A DNA stretch of 64,000 bases from Paenibacillus aquistagni (GTDB lineage: Bacteria > Bacillota > Bacilli > Paenibacillales > Paenibacillaceae): the NCBI RefSeq assembly GCF_900177815.1, contig NZ_FXAZ01000002.1, positions 62,001 through 126,000 on the forward strand. Direction: 5' to 3'. The translations under genes were made by a program, and so were the position numbers. Below the pieces are notes generated by a model. The model was not told the origin of the DNA. It ran no database searches and saw only the letters and a program-made list of their open reading frames with translations. This document shows positions 43,341-51,798 of the stretch, piece after piece; positions within the stretch are counted from its first letter, which is position 1; the number at the start of each line of letters is the position of its first letter.

Positions 43341-43369
43341 ATTATATGCCCCTGTCAAATATTTGTAAA
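43341..43369 (-). promoter_or_regulatory. Sigma-A promoter of opp operon
   Basis: On the minus strand TTTACA (43369-43364) and TATAAT (43346-43341) are 17 bases apart, a near-consensus vegetative promoter about 65 bases upstream of the oppA start. Confidence 0.7.
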
Positions 43370-43551
43370 CCATTATTTTTCACAGGCGATTCTTAACTTA
43401 AATACTTAGTTCCACTATGAAATTAACTAAAGTGTAATTTACCAGCGGTTGGATAATCATGGAGTTGAACTACTATTATTTCCTATTAAAAGCGTTTCTT
43501 TTGTTCATTTTGAACCCCGTGCACACTTTGTATTTTTTCAAAATAAAAAAT

Positions 43552-43618
43552 AAAAAAAGCATTCAGCAAGTTTGAGGACCTTAAGATCTAGGTCTCTAGC
43601 TTGCAGAATGCTTTTTTT
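43552..43618. terminator. Bidirectional terminator between SPFH operon and opp
   Basis: AAAAAAAGCATTC pairs with GAATGCTTTTTTT, and inner GCAAG/CTTGC and GGACCT/AGGTC arms extend the stem. It ends the minus-strand zinc-ribbon operon, whose last gene stops at 43654. The rest of 43370-43551 is AT-rich with nothing recognised. Confidence 0.8.
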
Positions 43619-43653
43619 GTACTTAACTTGAAGCTGCGTATGTGCTGCCTATA

Positions 43654-44577
43654 CTACTGGTAGCTCACGACATTGCCGCAAAAATCACAGGACTTGGTTT
43701 CGCCAGGGGCAATCTTAATGGCAGCCCCACAGCCCGGGCAGTATTTGACCGCAGGCTTCGGCGGTTCGGATGCAGCCTTAGCCTTGGCCTGTGATCCGCT
43801 GCTAGAGGCCCCGTGCTTGGCTCCTGCTTGATTTCCTGAATTGAAAATGGAGTCCACGAGCTCTTTTGTTCGTTCTCCGATCTCTTCCAATTCCTCTTGG
43901 GAGAATTCCAAAGGACCCGAATAGGTAGTCGTCGTATAGCTCGTCGTGTAACGGTTCCCTCCATTTGCAGCAGCAGTGCTGGCCGCAGCAGGAGAGGATT
44001 GTACAGAAGGTCCCGTGCTTCTCTGTCTAGAAAACTCCGTAAGCGTCCACGTGGACGTATCGAGAACAAGCCCCGAAAAGAGCCCCAGTGAGGTTAAATA
44101 CTTTACGTCTTCTTTGACCTGATGAACGGGTCTTCCTGTCGCCTGGGCCAATTGTGCCACCTGACGCATTCCTTGACGACTGACCTGCTCATCTATGATC
44201 TGATAGCTAGCATCAAGCTTGTGCTGCATCTTCTTGGAGAGCAAGCGCATGCCTACGGATGCAATAATCGCGATTATCCCCATCACTCCATATGAAGTAT
44301 TACTTTCGGGGTCCATCGTAGTACCCATATAAGCGAAAATTAAAATCAGTCCGCTTATAAGCAGGATATGTCCTCCCAAACGCACATCACGGACTCGCAT
44401 GTAGCTTCTGTCCCGATGCTTCACCAATCGAACTACCCACAATATGTAGCTGATTGGAAAAAACAAAACAGCAAATATAATCAGAGCCGCACTCGATATC
44501 ACGGGAGTTGTAAACTCGCTCTGGCCCTTTCGCCATTGATTAGAACGATCCAACGCAACGTTAGATTGGTAATCCAT
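43654..44577 (-). CDS. Membrane zinc-ribbon protein (SPFH operon, paralogue 2)
   Basis: 307 residues. Hydrophobic segments near 27-50, 70-88 and 97-112 are followed by a helix-turn-helix-like stretch ('RQVAQLAQATGRPVHQVKEDVKYLTSLGLF'), a low-complexity Ala/Ser/Gly/Tyr region and a C-terminal zinc ribbon ('CPGCGAAIKIAPGETKSCDFCGNVVSY'). It shares the layout, the wHTH-like region and the ribbon with the 251-residue gene upstream, so the two are tandem paralogues. ATG 44577 is chosen over an upstream start on ribosome-site position (GAGGAGAG). It may correspond to Bacillus YdjG or YdjH, but I cannot be exact. Confidence 0.72.
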   Translation of the reverse strand: MDYQSNVALDRSNQWRKGQSEFTTPVISSAALIIFAVLFFPISYILWVVRLVKHRDRSYMRVRDVRLGGHILLISGLILIFAYMGTTMDPESNTSYGVMGIIAIIASVGMRLLSKKMQHKLDASYQIIDEQVSRQGMRQVAQLAQATGRPVHQVKEDVKYLTSLGLFSGLVLDTSTWTLTEFSRQRSTGPSVQSSPAAASTAAANGGNRYTTSYTTTTYSGPLEFSQEELEEIGERTKELVDSIFNSGNQAGAKHGASSSGSQAKAKAASEPPKPAVKYCPGCGAAIKIAPGETKSCDFCGNVVSYQ

Positions 44578-44630
44578 AGTCAAAGCTCTCTCCTCTTCAT
44601 TCACGATGACTACATGCTGCTGACACAAGT

Positions 44631-45386
44631 CTATGAATACGTCACAAGACTGCCGCAGAACTCACACTCCTGCTTCTCGCCAACCGCAAGCAGGACAGAT
44701 GCCCCGCATCCTGGGCATTCCATTGACTTGGCAGCTCCTTGACTGCTGCTCTGAGCCTTGGCTGCTGCGCTTTCTTGTGATGCCTCATAAGAGGACCGCA
44801 TGTCCGATGAAGATCGGAAGCTGTCCTTCCCTACAAGCCTCCCGGTTGCAGCATCCCATGTGTGATGAGGGAAATAGCCGATAGCCGACAAATACTTCAT
44901 ATCTTCTATGACTTCCTTCTCTCTTCGCTGGCTGAAGAGCGCAAGCTCAGCTAAGGTGACGACACGCTTATCGCTAGCAAGATGGCCATAAGCAAGGTAG
45001 TCCTTCTGAACAAGCTTCTTCTTCCCGCTCGCGACAAAATAGCAAATCAGTGCTGGGATGGCAAAGACAATAGAAATCGTTGTAATAAAACTCGTCGTAA
45101 CATCTGGATCTCCTTGATGATTAGATGATCCGATCGTTGCGATCTGTATTAATACTAAGGCAATAATTACGAAGCTATGTCCTGCAAGCCGCAGGTCGTA
45201 CGCATGCCAGAATCGCTTGCTCCAATGCTTAAACGATCGAATAAACAAAAGTAAAAAACCAATAGGAAAAAAAACAGCCATGCCAAGCAGGATCACCCAG
45301 CCTTTGATTGCGGGCTTAATTCCTGCGTCCTCCAGCGCCTGCCGCTGATCTTGGCGAAGCACGGCCTGTTGTCCGCTTGTATTCAT
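44631..45386 (-). CDS. Membrane zinc-ribbon protein (SPFH operon, paralogue 1)
   Basis: 251 residues. Hydrophobic segments near 28-50, 68-85 and 100-118, then a wHTH-like stretch ('LAELALFSQRREKEVIEDMKYLSAIGYF') and a C-terminal ribbon ('CPGCGASVLLAVGEKQECEFCGSLVTYS'). It is a paralogue of the next gene. AAAGGG precedes the ATG. It is 21 bases downstream of the coiled-coil membrane gene and 53 bases upstream of its paralogue. Confidence 0.72.
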   Translation of the reverse strand: MNTSGQQAVLRQDQRQALEDAGIKPAIKGWVILLGMAVFFPIGFLLLFIRSFKHWSKRFWHAYDLRLAGHSFVIIALVLIQIATIGSSNHQGDPDVTTSFITTISIVFAIPALICYFVASGKKKLVQKDYLAYGHLASDKRVVTLAELALFSQRREKEVIEDMKYLSAIGYFPHHTWDAATGRLVGKDSFRSSSDMRSSYEASQESAAAKAQSSSQGAAKSMECPGCGASVLLAVGEKQECEFCGSLVTYS

Positions 45387-45407
45387 GATTCAACCCTTTC
45401 TTATCTC

Positions 45408-46148
45408 TTAATGGATCTGGATGTTGCTGCGGTTCCGCAGCTCAAGCTCATCTTCGATCGCTCCGATGACATGCCGTATCTGAGAGGCATCGCTAGCTCG
45501 AGGTGCTTGAAGGAACTTGGCTATGCATTGCTCCAGCTCTTGCAGCTGCTCCATGATCAAATAATCCGTGTTATACAAATCCTCAGCTACAATCGGATCA
45601 CTATATTTGACCTTCTCCTGCAGGCGGCTTATCTCTCTCGCCAGCAAATCCGCTTCCTCATCTGCTGCTCTAGCCATCTGCTGCTGAAGCACGGCCAGCT
45701 TAATGTCCATGCGCTGCAGCACTCTTCTCTGCGAGGAAGCCTCTTCTTCCTGCTGGCCCGCATATTTGGAGAACCAATAGCCGATTGTCCATACGATGGC
45801 GGCAAGGAGCAGCACAGCCAGATGGCTGTATAGATAATTGCTTGTTGATGCGCGAAACACCAGGCTGACCACGAGGATCAATCCAACCACGGCCATAAAG
45901 TAAAGGATACTAACTGTAGCAAATACGCTCTGGCTTGGTAGCTGCTTAAGCACCTTCTTCTTATTCATGCTGTAATATAAGGTCGCCAAGTAGATTCCCG
46001 TCTCGCCTACCACTAAGAACAGCAGACTGACAAGCCAATGTCCCTCAGGGAATATCCCTCTTGTCCACAGCATCATAAGCAGCGTAAGCACCAAGGACAG
46101 GCCATACAACATTGTAGATATTTTAAGATTCAATCGGACGTTTCCCAT
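45408..46148 (-). CDS. Membrane protein with coiled coil (SPFH operon)
   Basis: 246 residues. Four hydrophobic segments (about 13-30, 40-58, 78-97, 110-127) are followed by a charged, heptad-like helical C-terminus ('QEEEASSQRRVLQRMDIKLAVLQQQMARAADEEADLLAREISRLQEKV' region), predicted coiled coil facing the cytoplasm. AGGAGG lies just before the ATG. It is 10 bases after the SPFH gene. The family is not recognised; the role is inferred from position only. Confidence 0.65.
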   Translation of the reverse strand: MGNVRLNLKISTMLYGLSLVLTLLMMLWTRGIFPEGHWLVSLLFLVVGETGIYLATLYYSMNKKKVLKQLPSQSVFATVSILYFMAVVGLILVVSLVFRASTSNYLYSHLAVLLLAAIVWTIGYWFSKYAGQQEEEASSQRRVLQRMDIKLAVLQQQMARAADEEADLLAREISRLQEKVKYSDPIVAEDLYNTDYLIMEQLQELEQCIAKFLQAPRASDASQIRHVIGAIEDELELRNRSNIQIH

Positions 46149-46158
46149 AGCTTCCTCC

Positions 46159-47526
46159 TTAGGTCGTCAAAGACTGGCCGCATTCAAAGCAGAACTTCTG
46201 CCCTGGCTGTACGGTTGTGGAGCACTTTGGACAAGTAAGCTGTGTGCTTGTGCCGCAATTCATGCAGAACTTGGCACCAGGTGCAAGCGAGGCCTGACAG
46301 GTCCGGCAGACTGAAGCCTCGGAGGCAAGCTGAGCGCTGCAGCTTACACATTGCAGCGCATCCTTAGGATTATCTGCCCCACATGTCGGACAAGGGATAT
46401 ATTCGTCTCCACAATGCGGGCAGAACTTGGCTCCTGCAGGAATCGCATTGCGGCATTTGCTGCATGTTGACATCGGTCCGGGCGTGGCACCCGCCACAGG
46501 GGCCTGCTTCAGTTGCAAGCCGCAGCCAGCGCAGAAGGGCACGTTCACATTATTCATCGAACCGCACTTGGGACAGTTCGTATAGGACTCTGAGCTCGTG
46601 TGGGAATAGTTGTGGCCGTTACTCACTCCCCTTGTATTTGTATTAGGGAAGGCATGCTGGAACATATTCGACATCGATTGGCCGAATCCGACGCCAAGGC
46701 TTGTACCCATGCCAAGTCCCATGCCCGCATTCATCATATCGCTGCCGCCTCCGCCCCTATTCTTGGCAGCGCTGTCCAAGGTGTCGAAGGAGCGTTCCTG
46801 CTGATAGTTATAGCCGAGAATATCCATCTCAGCTCGCTTCGACAAGGCCTCTCTCAATCGCTTGGTCGCTGCATCTTCATTCGGCGTATTGACGGACTCC
46901 ACATAAAAGTTGAGCAGTTGAATGCCGTACTCGGCAAAGATCGGAGCAAGCCGTTCTGTAATATGCTTCGAGATCTCGCCGATATAGGCGTTGATCTCCA
47001 GAATGCTTACCTTTTTCTGCGTAATATAAGTCGTAATCAACTCATGAATATTCATCATCAGCACGCCGCGGAAATACGTCGTAAGCGTATTTTTATCAAA
47101 GACAGGCAGCGTCCCGTTCAGCTTAATCAAAAATTTTCTCGTATCCTCGATTTGAATGCCGAATTGTCCATAAGAGCGCACCGGAATCATAATATTGTAT
47201 TTGGGGTCCTGCAGCGTAATTGGCGAAGGCGTCCCCCATTTGATATTGAGCGAGCTCACTTTGTTGATATACCACACCTCAGCTGAGAACGGCGACTTAT
47301 TCCCGAACGGGATATTGATAACCGATTGCAGCAGCGGTATATTCTGTGTGCTTAGCGTATGCCTTCCCGCCCCAAAGCGGTCTAATGCCTGTCCCCCCTT
47401 GAACAGGATCGCCTCCTGGGACTCATTGACGATAAGCTGGGTCCACGTGGCCAGCTCTTGATTCGGATATCTCCAAGCAAATACGTCTGGCGACCCATCA
47501 TATTTGATAACTTCAATAATAGCCAT
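46159..47526 (-). CDS. SPFH-domain protein with five zinc ribbons (YdjI-like)
   Basis: 455 residues. The N-terminal two thirds is an SPFH/band-7-type domain as in virion-core-like YdjI ('DVFAWRYPNQELATWTQLIVNESQEAILFKGGQ', 'YIGEISKHITERLAPIFAEYGIQLLNFYVESVNTP'). A Gly/Met-rich linker follows at about 255-300, then ten CxxC knuckles forming five zinc ribbons. In Bacillus subtilis YdjI links the PspA phage-shock protein to the membrane through YdjG/YdjH; no pspA is in this window. GAGAGGAG lies 8 bases before the ATG. It is first in a four-gene operon. Confidence 0.85.
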   Translation of the reverse strand: MAIIEVIKYDGSPDVFAWRYPNQELATWTQLIVNESQEAILFKGGQALDRFGAGRHTLSTQNIPLLQSVINIPFGNKSPFSAEVWYINKVSSLNIKWGTPSPITLQDPKYNIMIPVRSYGQFGIQIEDTRKFLIKLNGTLPVFDKNTLTTYFRGVLMMNIHELITTYITQKKVSILEINAYIGEISKHITERLAPIFAEYGIQLLNFYVESVNTPNEDAATKRLREALSKRAEMDILGYNYQQERSFDTLDSAAKNRGGGGSDMMNAGMGLGMGTSLGVGFGQSMSNMFQHAFPNTNTRGVSNGHNYSHTSSESYTNCPKCGSMNNVNVPFCAGCGLQLKQAPVAGATPGPMSTCSKCRNAIPAGAKFCPHCGDEYIPCPTCGADNPKDALQCVSCSAQLASEASVCRTCQASLAPGAKFCMNCGTSTQLTCPKCSTTVQPGQKFCFECGQSLTT

Positions 47527-47634
47527 TCCGCATTCTCCTCTCCCCTCGAATGACTGCTATGCACGAGATCTATATCGATTCAATACGTCTGATCTCCTAT
47601 TTTGATTCAATAATGTTCATATGCACATATACCT

Positions 47635-47677
47635 ATTATAAGTGTAGGACCATGTCGTTCCTATACCTTTCTCTGTT
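47635..47677 (-). promoter_or_regulatory. Candidate promoters of SPFH operon
   Basis: A TATAAT on the minus strand (47640-47635) has a poor TAGGAA -35 at 17 bases. Just upstream, GAAAAAAC and CGAC (47657-47654) are 17 bases apart, an ECF-sigma-like (SigW/SigX) arrangement. Either could drive the operon; the ECF option would fit envelope-stress control. Confidence 0.3.
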
Positions 47678-47705
47678 TTTTCAAAAGATTCCCACCGTTT
47701 TCCAC

Positions 47706-47760
47706 AAAAAAAGACCCTGTCGCTCAGCCTGCTGTTACCCAGCACTTTGAACGAGTAGAG
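47706..47760 (-). terminator. Terminator after AraC regulator
   Basis: On the minus strand AAGACTCTACTCG pairs imperfectly with CGACAGGGTCTT, an inner GCTG/CAGC arm extends it, and a T-run follows. It ends the AraC-type gene stopping at 47870. Confidence 0.55.
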
Positions 47761-47869
47761 TCTTCATTTTACAAATAGACAAGTGGACTTCTAATCATTA
47801 AAAGCGCACTTGGTCATCTTATCCTATCCTGCCCACAACTCCCTATGATGGATGTCATAGGAAACAGCG

Positions 47870-48814
47870 TTACATGCTTGTTGCATTCTTTTTAAAATGA
47901 GAAGGGGTCACACCGGTCTGCCGCTTAAACACTCTCGAAAAGTAAGGAACGTCGTTGAAGCCGACAGCAAAGCATATATCCGTAATGGACATGTCCGTTC
48001 CCATTAGAAGCGTAGCCGCCTTATGAACACGAAGGTCGATTAGATAGTCATTGTAGGTCTTGCCTGTGAAGCGTTTGAACAGTGCGCAAAAGTACGTTTT
48101 GGATATACTGAACTTCCTGCACAGACGCTCCAGACGAAGCTCCTCGTGATAATGCTCATTGATGAATGCGATCGCGCTCATCATCAGATCACGGAACTTC
48201 TCTAGTCTTTCATCTTCTTCGTTCGTTTGCCCAGACTGCTTTTGCTTCTCTCGAACGAGAACCGCCATGATCTTCAACAGATTCGCCTTCAGAATCAGCT
48301 CACAGTGCCGCTTGCCCAGCTGAAATTCATCCAGTAGTTCTTCTAAGAGCTTCAGCACTTCGAGCTCCGTCTCTCCCGATAATGCAACCTTAGTCGAACC
48401 CAACTCCTCTTGCTCTTGAAGAAACGGCGCCAAGTAGCCGTCATCTACACTGCTCTGCGACTCGCTTCTCGTCCCAAATTGTTCGTCTACAAACTGAGGA
48501 AGAAACTCACAGCCGATGATATCGATATCCTGACCAGGCATCATATCCACCCGATGAACCATATGCGGAGGAGCGACGAACACATTGCCCTTCAACATCC
48601 GATACGTCTGGCCGTTGATGCGATGAATCAGCTCCCCCTTTACCACATACCAGAGCTGAATATAATCATGCTTATGATCGCGTGTGCTTCCCCCTGCGGT
48701 ATCCCAGCGATACACCTTAAAGGGCAGCGATGAGCCAATCTCGTCCTCAGCACGATAGAAGATCACATCCTCCGATGGCTTCTGTTGTCTTGATGGCATT
48801 TTTGGAGCTGACAA
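47870..48814 (-). CDS. AraC-family regulator with cupin sensor
   Basis: 314 residues. The N-terminal cupin ('HKHDYIQLWYVVKGELIHRINGQTYRMLKGNVFVAPPHMVH') would bind a small ligand. Two AraC helix-turn-helix motifs lie at about 213-305 ('LCRKFSISKTYFCALFKRFTG', 'ICFAVGFNDVPYFSRVFKRQTG'). The TTG at 48814 is chosen because AGGAGG is 6 bases upstream; no ATG fits. It is divergent from the MOSC gene by about 115 bases. Target genes are unknown, most plausibly that neighbour. Confidence 0.9.
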   Translation of the reverse strand: MSAPKMPSRQQKPSEDVIFYRAEDEIGSSLPFKVYRWDTAGGSTRDHKHDYIQLWYVVKGELIHRINGQTYRMLKGNVFVAPPHMVHRVDMMPGQDIDIIGCEFLPQFVDEQFGTRSESQSSVDDGYLAPFLQEQEELGSTKVALSGETELEVLKLLEELLDEFQLGKRHCELILKANLLKIMAVLVREKQKQSGQTNEEDERLEKFRDLMMSAIAFINEHYHEELRLERLCRKFSISKTYFCALFKRFTGKTYNDYLIDLRVHKAATLLMGTDMSITDICFAVGFNDVPYFSRVFKRQTGVTPSHFKKNATSM

Positions 48815-48930
48815 GTTGATCCTCCTCACTGTCCTTTTGCATCATGATGCACTATACTTAACTCATTTATATCATTCTTTTGCGAATGGGAAAAGTGCAA
48901 CCCGCGCTGAACAACAAAAGGAGGTCTTAC

Positions 48931-49584
48931 ATGCAAGCTCAACTCGTTGCATTAAGCGTCGGCACACCGGCGGAATCCCTGATTCATAACGGCAAGCCCA
49001 TCCTCTCCGGCATGCTGAAGCAAGCGGTGTCCCATGAATTATGGCTTGACACGCTAGGATTTGAAGGAGACGGACAAGCCGATACGAAGCACCACGGTGG
49101 ACCGGACAAAGCCGTCTGTGTCTATTGCATCGAACATTACGACTATTGGAGCAAGCGCTTCAACCGTGAGCTTCCTCAAGCGGGCTTTGGAGAGAATCTT
49201 ACGACTCAGGGCCTCCTAGAGGAGGACATTCACATCGGAGATATCTTCGAGCTTGGCGGAGCAATCGTTCAGGTGACACAGCCTAGGCAGCCCTGCTTCA
49301 AGCTGTCTGCTCGCTATCAGCTGCCTGAGCTGCCGCTGTGGATGCAGGAGACAGGATATACCGGTTACTACTTGAGAGTGCTCACACCGGGGAAGGTGCA
49401 GCCTGCGCAGCTGATGAAGCGAATCACTGCCGATCCAGCAGCGCTAAGCATCACACGAGCCAATGAAGTGATGCATCAGAAGCTTCACGGGCGCGAGGGA
49501 CTGGAGGCGTTCATCCAGCACCCTGCCTTGTCGGAGAGCTGGCGCTCCACTTTTGCGAAGCGGCTTGCGCGAGATCTTAGCTAA
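48931..49584 (+). CDS. MOSC-domain protein (YiiM-like)
   Basis: 217 residues. The molybdenum-cofactor sulphurase C-terminal (MOSC) domain shows 'GFEGDGQADTKHHGGPDKAVCVY' near 45-66 and the conserved cysteine in 'QPRQPCFKL', followed by a small three-helix domain typical of YiiM. YiiM reduces or handles N-hydroxylated bases such as 6-hydroxylaminopurine using a molybdenum-type cofactor. ATG 48931 follows AAGGAGG by 6 bases. It is ended by the terminator at 49639. Confidence 0.9.
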   Translation: MQAQLVALSVGTPAESLIHNGKPILSGMLKQAVSHELWLDTLGFEGDGQADTKHHGGPDKAVCVYCIEHYDYWSKRFNRELPQAGFGENLTTQGLLEEDIHIGDIFELGGAIVQVTQPRQPCFKLSARYQLPELPLWMQETGYTGYYLRVLTPGKVQPAQLMKRITADPAALSITRANEVMHQKLHGREGLEAFIQHPALSESWRSTFAKRLARDLS

Positions 49585-49638
49585 TGAACCTGCGTCAGTA
49601 TGCGCGTGTATAACTCCCTTCCGTGAATCGAAGCACGC

Positions 49639-49700
49639 AAAAAGCCTTCCGTCTTGCGATGAGATGACTTGACCTCATCATGGCAAGACAGAAGGCTTTT
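49639..49700. terminator. Bidirectional terminator
   Basis: AAAAAGCCTTC, GTCTTGC and GATGAG pair with CTCATC, GCAAGAC and GAAGGCTTTT to give a long stem between convergent MOSC and siderophore-permease genes. Confidence 0.85.
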
Positions 49701-49704
49701 GTTG

Positions 49705-51798
49705 TTATGAGACCTTGGATCTTGATGTCCGATACATTAAGAACACAAGATAAGGCGTCCCGATTAAGGCTGCAACGATGCCTGCTGGGAGCTCATTTGG
49801 AATGATAACGATTCTTCCGATCCAATCCGCAATAGCCAGCAGCAGCCCTCCAAGCAGACAGGAGATCACAAAGGACTTGCGATGCTCATGACCTGTAAGC
49901 ATTCGTGCTGCATGCGGGGCTAATAAGCCAATAAAGCCAATCACGCCTACGCTTGCTGCAGCCACCGAGGACAAGATGACGGCCAGCACGGCAACGAACA
50001 ATCTGGTGCGGCGCACCGATAGGCCAACACCGCTTGCCACCTCATCGCTGAAGGAAAGCAGATCGGCCTTGCGGCCAAGCCACCAGGCAAGCGGAAGCAA
50101 GAGAAGGATCGTCACCAGCAGCTGGAGCACTTCTCCCCATTCTCTGCCGTAGATGCTTCCAGCCATCCATGCAAGGGCAGGGGCAGCTTTAAGGTCTGCT
50201 TTGACTATGAGGATATTGATCATGGCGGAGCCTGCCGCTGATACAGCGATGCCCACTAGCGTAAGCGTTGTCGGCTGAAGCCCGCTCCGCCAGGACACGG
50301 CATAGACGATGGCGGCAGCTGCCAATCCGCCAGCCATCGCCCCTACAGGCATCCAAGTGATCGGCAGTGCTGGAAATGCGATCATGATCAGCAAGGCGCC
50401 TGCTCCAGCCCCACTCGTCACCCCTACGATCTGAGGATCACCGAGCGGATTGCGAATAGCGCTTTGCAGCAGGCTGCCGCTTGCTGCGATGGCTATGCCG
50501 GCAAATCCTGCTGTCAGCAGCCTCGGCAGTCGGAAGTCAAGCAGAATCTGCTGATTCAGTTCGTTGCCGCCCCCCGTAATGACAGCCAGCACATCCGCCA
50601 GCGGAATCCGCATCGCGCCGCTTGTCAAGCTGAGCCCCCATACGACGATGAGCAATAGGCTAAGTCCCCATACATAGACGCTGAATGGGATCCGCTTCGA
50701 CAGCCCTCCAATCGTCATGGCATCGCTAGAACGCTGCACGCTTCCCCCTTTGCCAGAAGTACGCACTGCAAGCCAGATCAGCCACGGTGCCCCGATTGCA
50801 GCCGTTATGGCTCCAGCTGGCAGCTCGCCATAGGCATCGACGATGGTGCGTGATATCGTATCTGCTCCAACTAGTACTGCCGCGCCCCATATCGCACAAA
50901 TGGGAATCAGCCATGCATGCTTTTTCACGCCTGACAAACGGACAAGATGTGGTGCAATCAAGCCAACAAACCCAATCGGCCCCACAACACTAACACTAAC
51001 ACAAGCAAGGATTATAGCGCCGATCATCGCCAGAGCTTGGGTTCTTATGACCCGCTGCCCCAAGGATTTGGCCGTCTCTTCACTTAACGTAAGCAGATCC
51101 AGCTGTCTTGCCATCAGAATGATGACAAGCGTGCCGCCCAGTATCCACGGCCATGTGAATTGGACACCATCCCAATCATTCTGAATCAGAGAGCCGGAGC
51201 CCCATAAGAACAGCCCCTTTGTAGCTTGTTGATTCAGCAGCATGAATGCACTGGTTATCGAGGACAGCACCAACGTCACAATCATTCCTGACAACGCAAT
51301 TCGAATCGGCGAAGACTTGCGCCCTCCTCCAAGGACGAATACCATAATCGCGGCCAGCGTGCCGCCGAATACCGCAAAAGGAAACGCAAATTGATGCAAC
51401 AGCGCGGGCCAGAATATCGTTCCGGCAACGACGGCAAGATAAGCGCCTGCGTTGACGCCAAGCGTCGTCTCAGATGCGAGCGGATTGCGGGTGACGGTCT
51501 GCATCAGTGCGCCAGAGATGGCCAGTGCGGCGCCAGAGAGCAGCCCCATGACCGTTCGCGGCAGCCTCACCGCACGGATCATCTGATGATCCGGCAAATC
51601 CTGCGGATGGATGAGCGATTGAATGACGGTATGTACCGTAATATCTGCAAGGCCTTGCGTTAAGCTTAAAAAGGCAAGAAGAGCCAAGGCGACAAGACCG
51701 GCCACAAGCATCCATAACGGCCTCCAGCCCTTACCCTTCTTCAAGGTATGGGCTGGATGGATGCTGGTGGAAGCAGCGCCTTCAGGGGCTAGCTTCAT
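49705..51798 (-). CDS. Fused siderophore ABC permease (FhuB/FecCD type)
   Basis: 697 residues, twice the usual FecCD length, with two homologous halves of about ten membrane segments each. Each half has the family repeats, e.g. 'VRLPRTVMGLLSGAALAISGALMQTVTRNPLA' then 'FRLPRLLTAGFAGIAIAASGSLLQSAIRNPLGD', plus 'GFIGLLAPH'/'GFVGLIAPH'. A single chain therefore forms the whole channel, as in FhuB. Its ATG overlaps the stop of the binding lipoprotein (ATGA), giving coupled translation. No FhuC-type ATPase gene follows. Confidence 0.93.
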   Translation of the reverse strand: MKLAPEGAASTSIHPAHTLKKGKGWRPLWMLVAGLVALALLAFLSLTQGLADITVHTVIQSLIHPQDLPDHQMIRAVRLPRTVMGLLSGAALAISGALMQTVTRNPLASETTLGVNAGAYLAVVAGTIFWPALLHQFAFPFAVFGGTLAAIMVFVLGGGRKSSPIRIALSGMIVTLVLSSITSAFMLLNQQATKGLFLWGSGSLIQNDWDGVQFTWPWILGGTLVIILMARQLDLLTLSEETAKSLGQRVIRTQALAMIGAIILACVSVSVVGPIGFVGLIAPHLVRLSGVKKHAWLIPICAIWGAAVLVGADTISRTIVDAYGELPAGAITAAIGAPWLIWLAVRTSGKGGSVQRSSDAMTIGGLSKRIPFSVYVWGLSLLLIVVWGLSLTSGAMRIPLADVLAVITGGGNELNQQILLDFRLPRLLTAGFAGIAIAASGSLLQSAIRNPLGDPQIVGVTSGAGAGALLIMIAFPALPITWMPVGAMAGGLAAAAIVYAVSWRSGLQPTTLTLVGIAVSAAGSAMINILIVKADLKAAPALAWMAGSIYGREWGEVLQLLVTILLLLPLAWWLGRKADLLSFSDEVASGVGLSVRRTRLFVAVLAVILSSVAAASVGVIGFIGLLAPHAARMLTGHEHRKSFVISCLLGGLLLAIADWIGRIVIIPNELPAGIVAALIGTPYLVFLMYRTSRSKVS

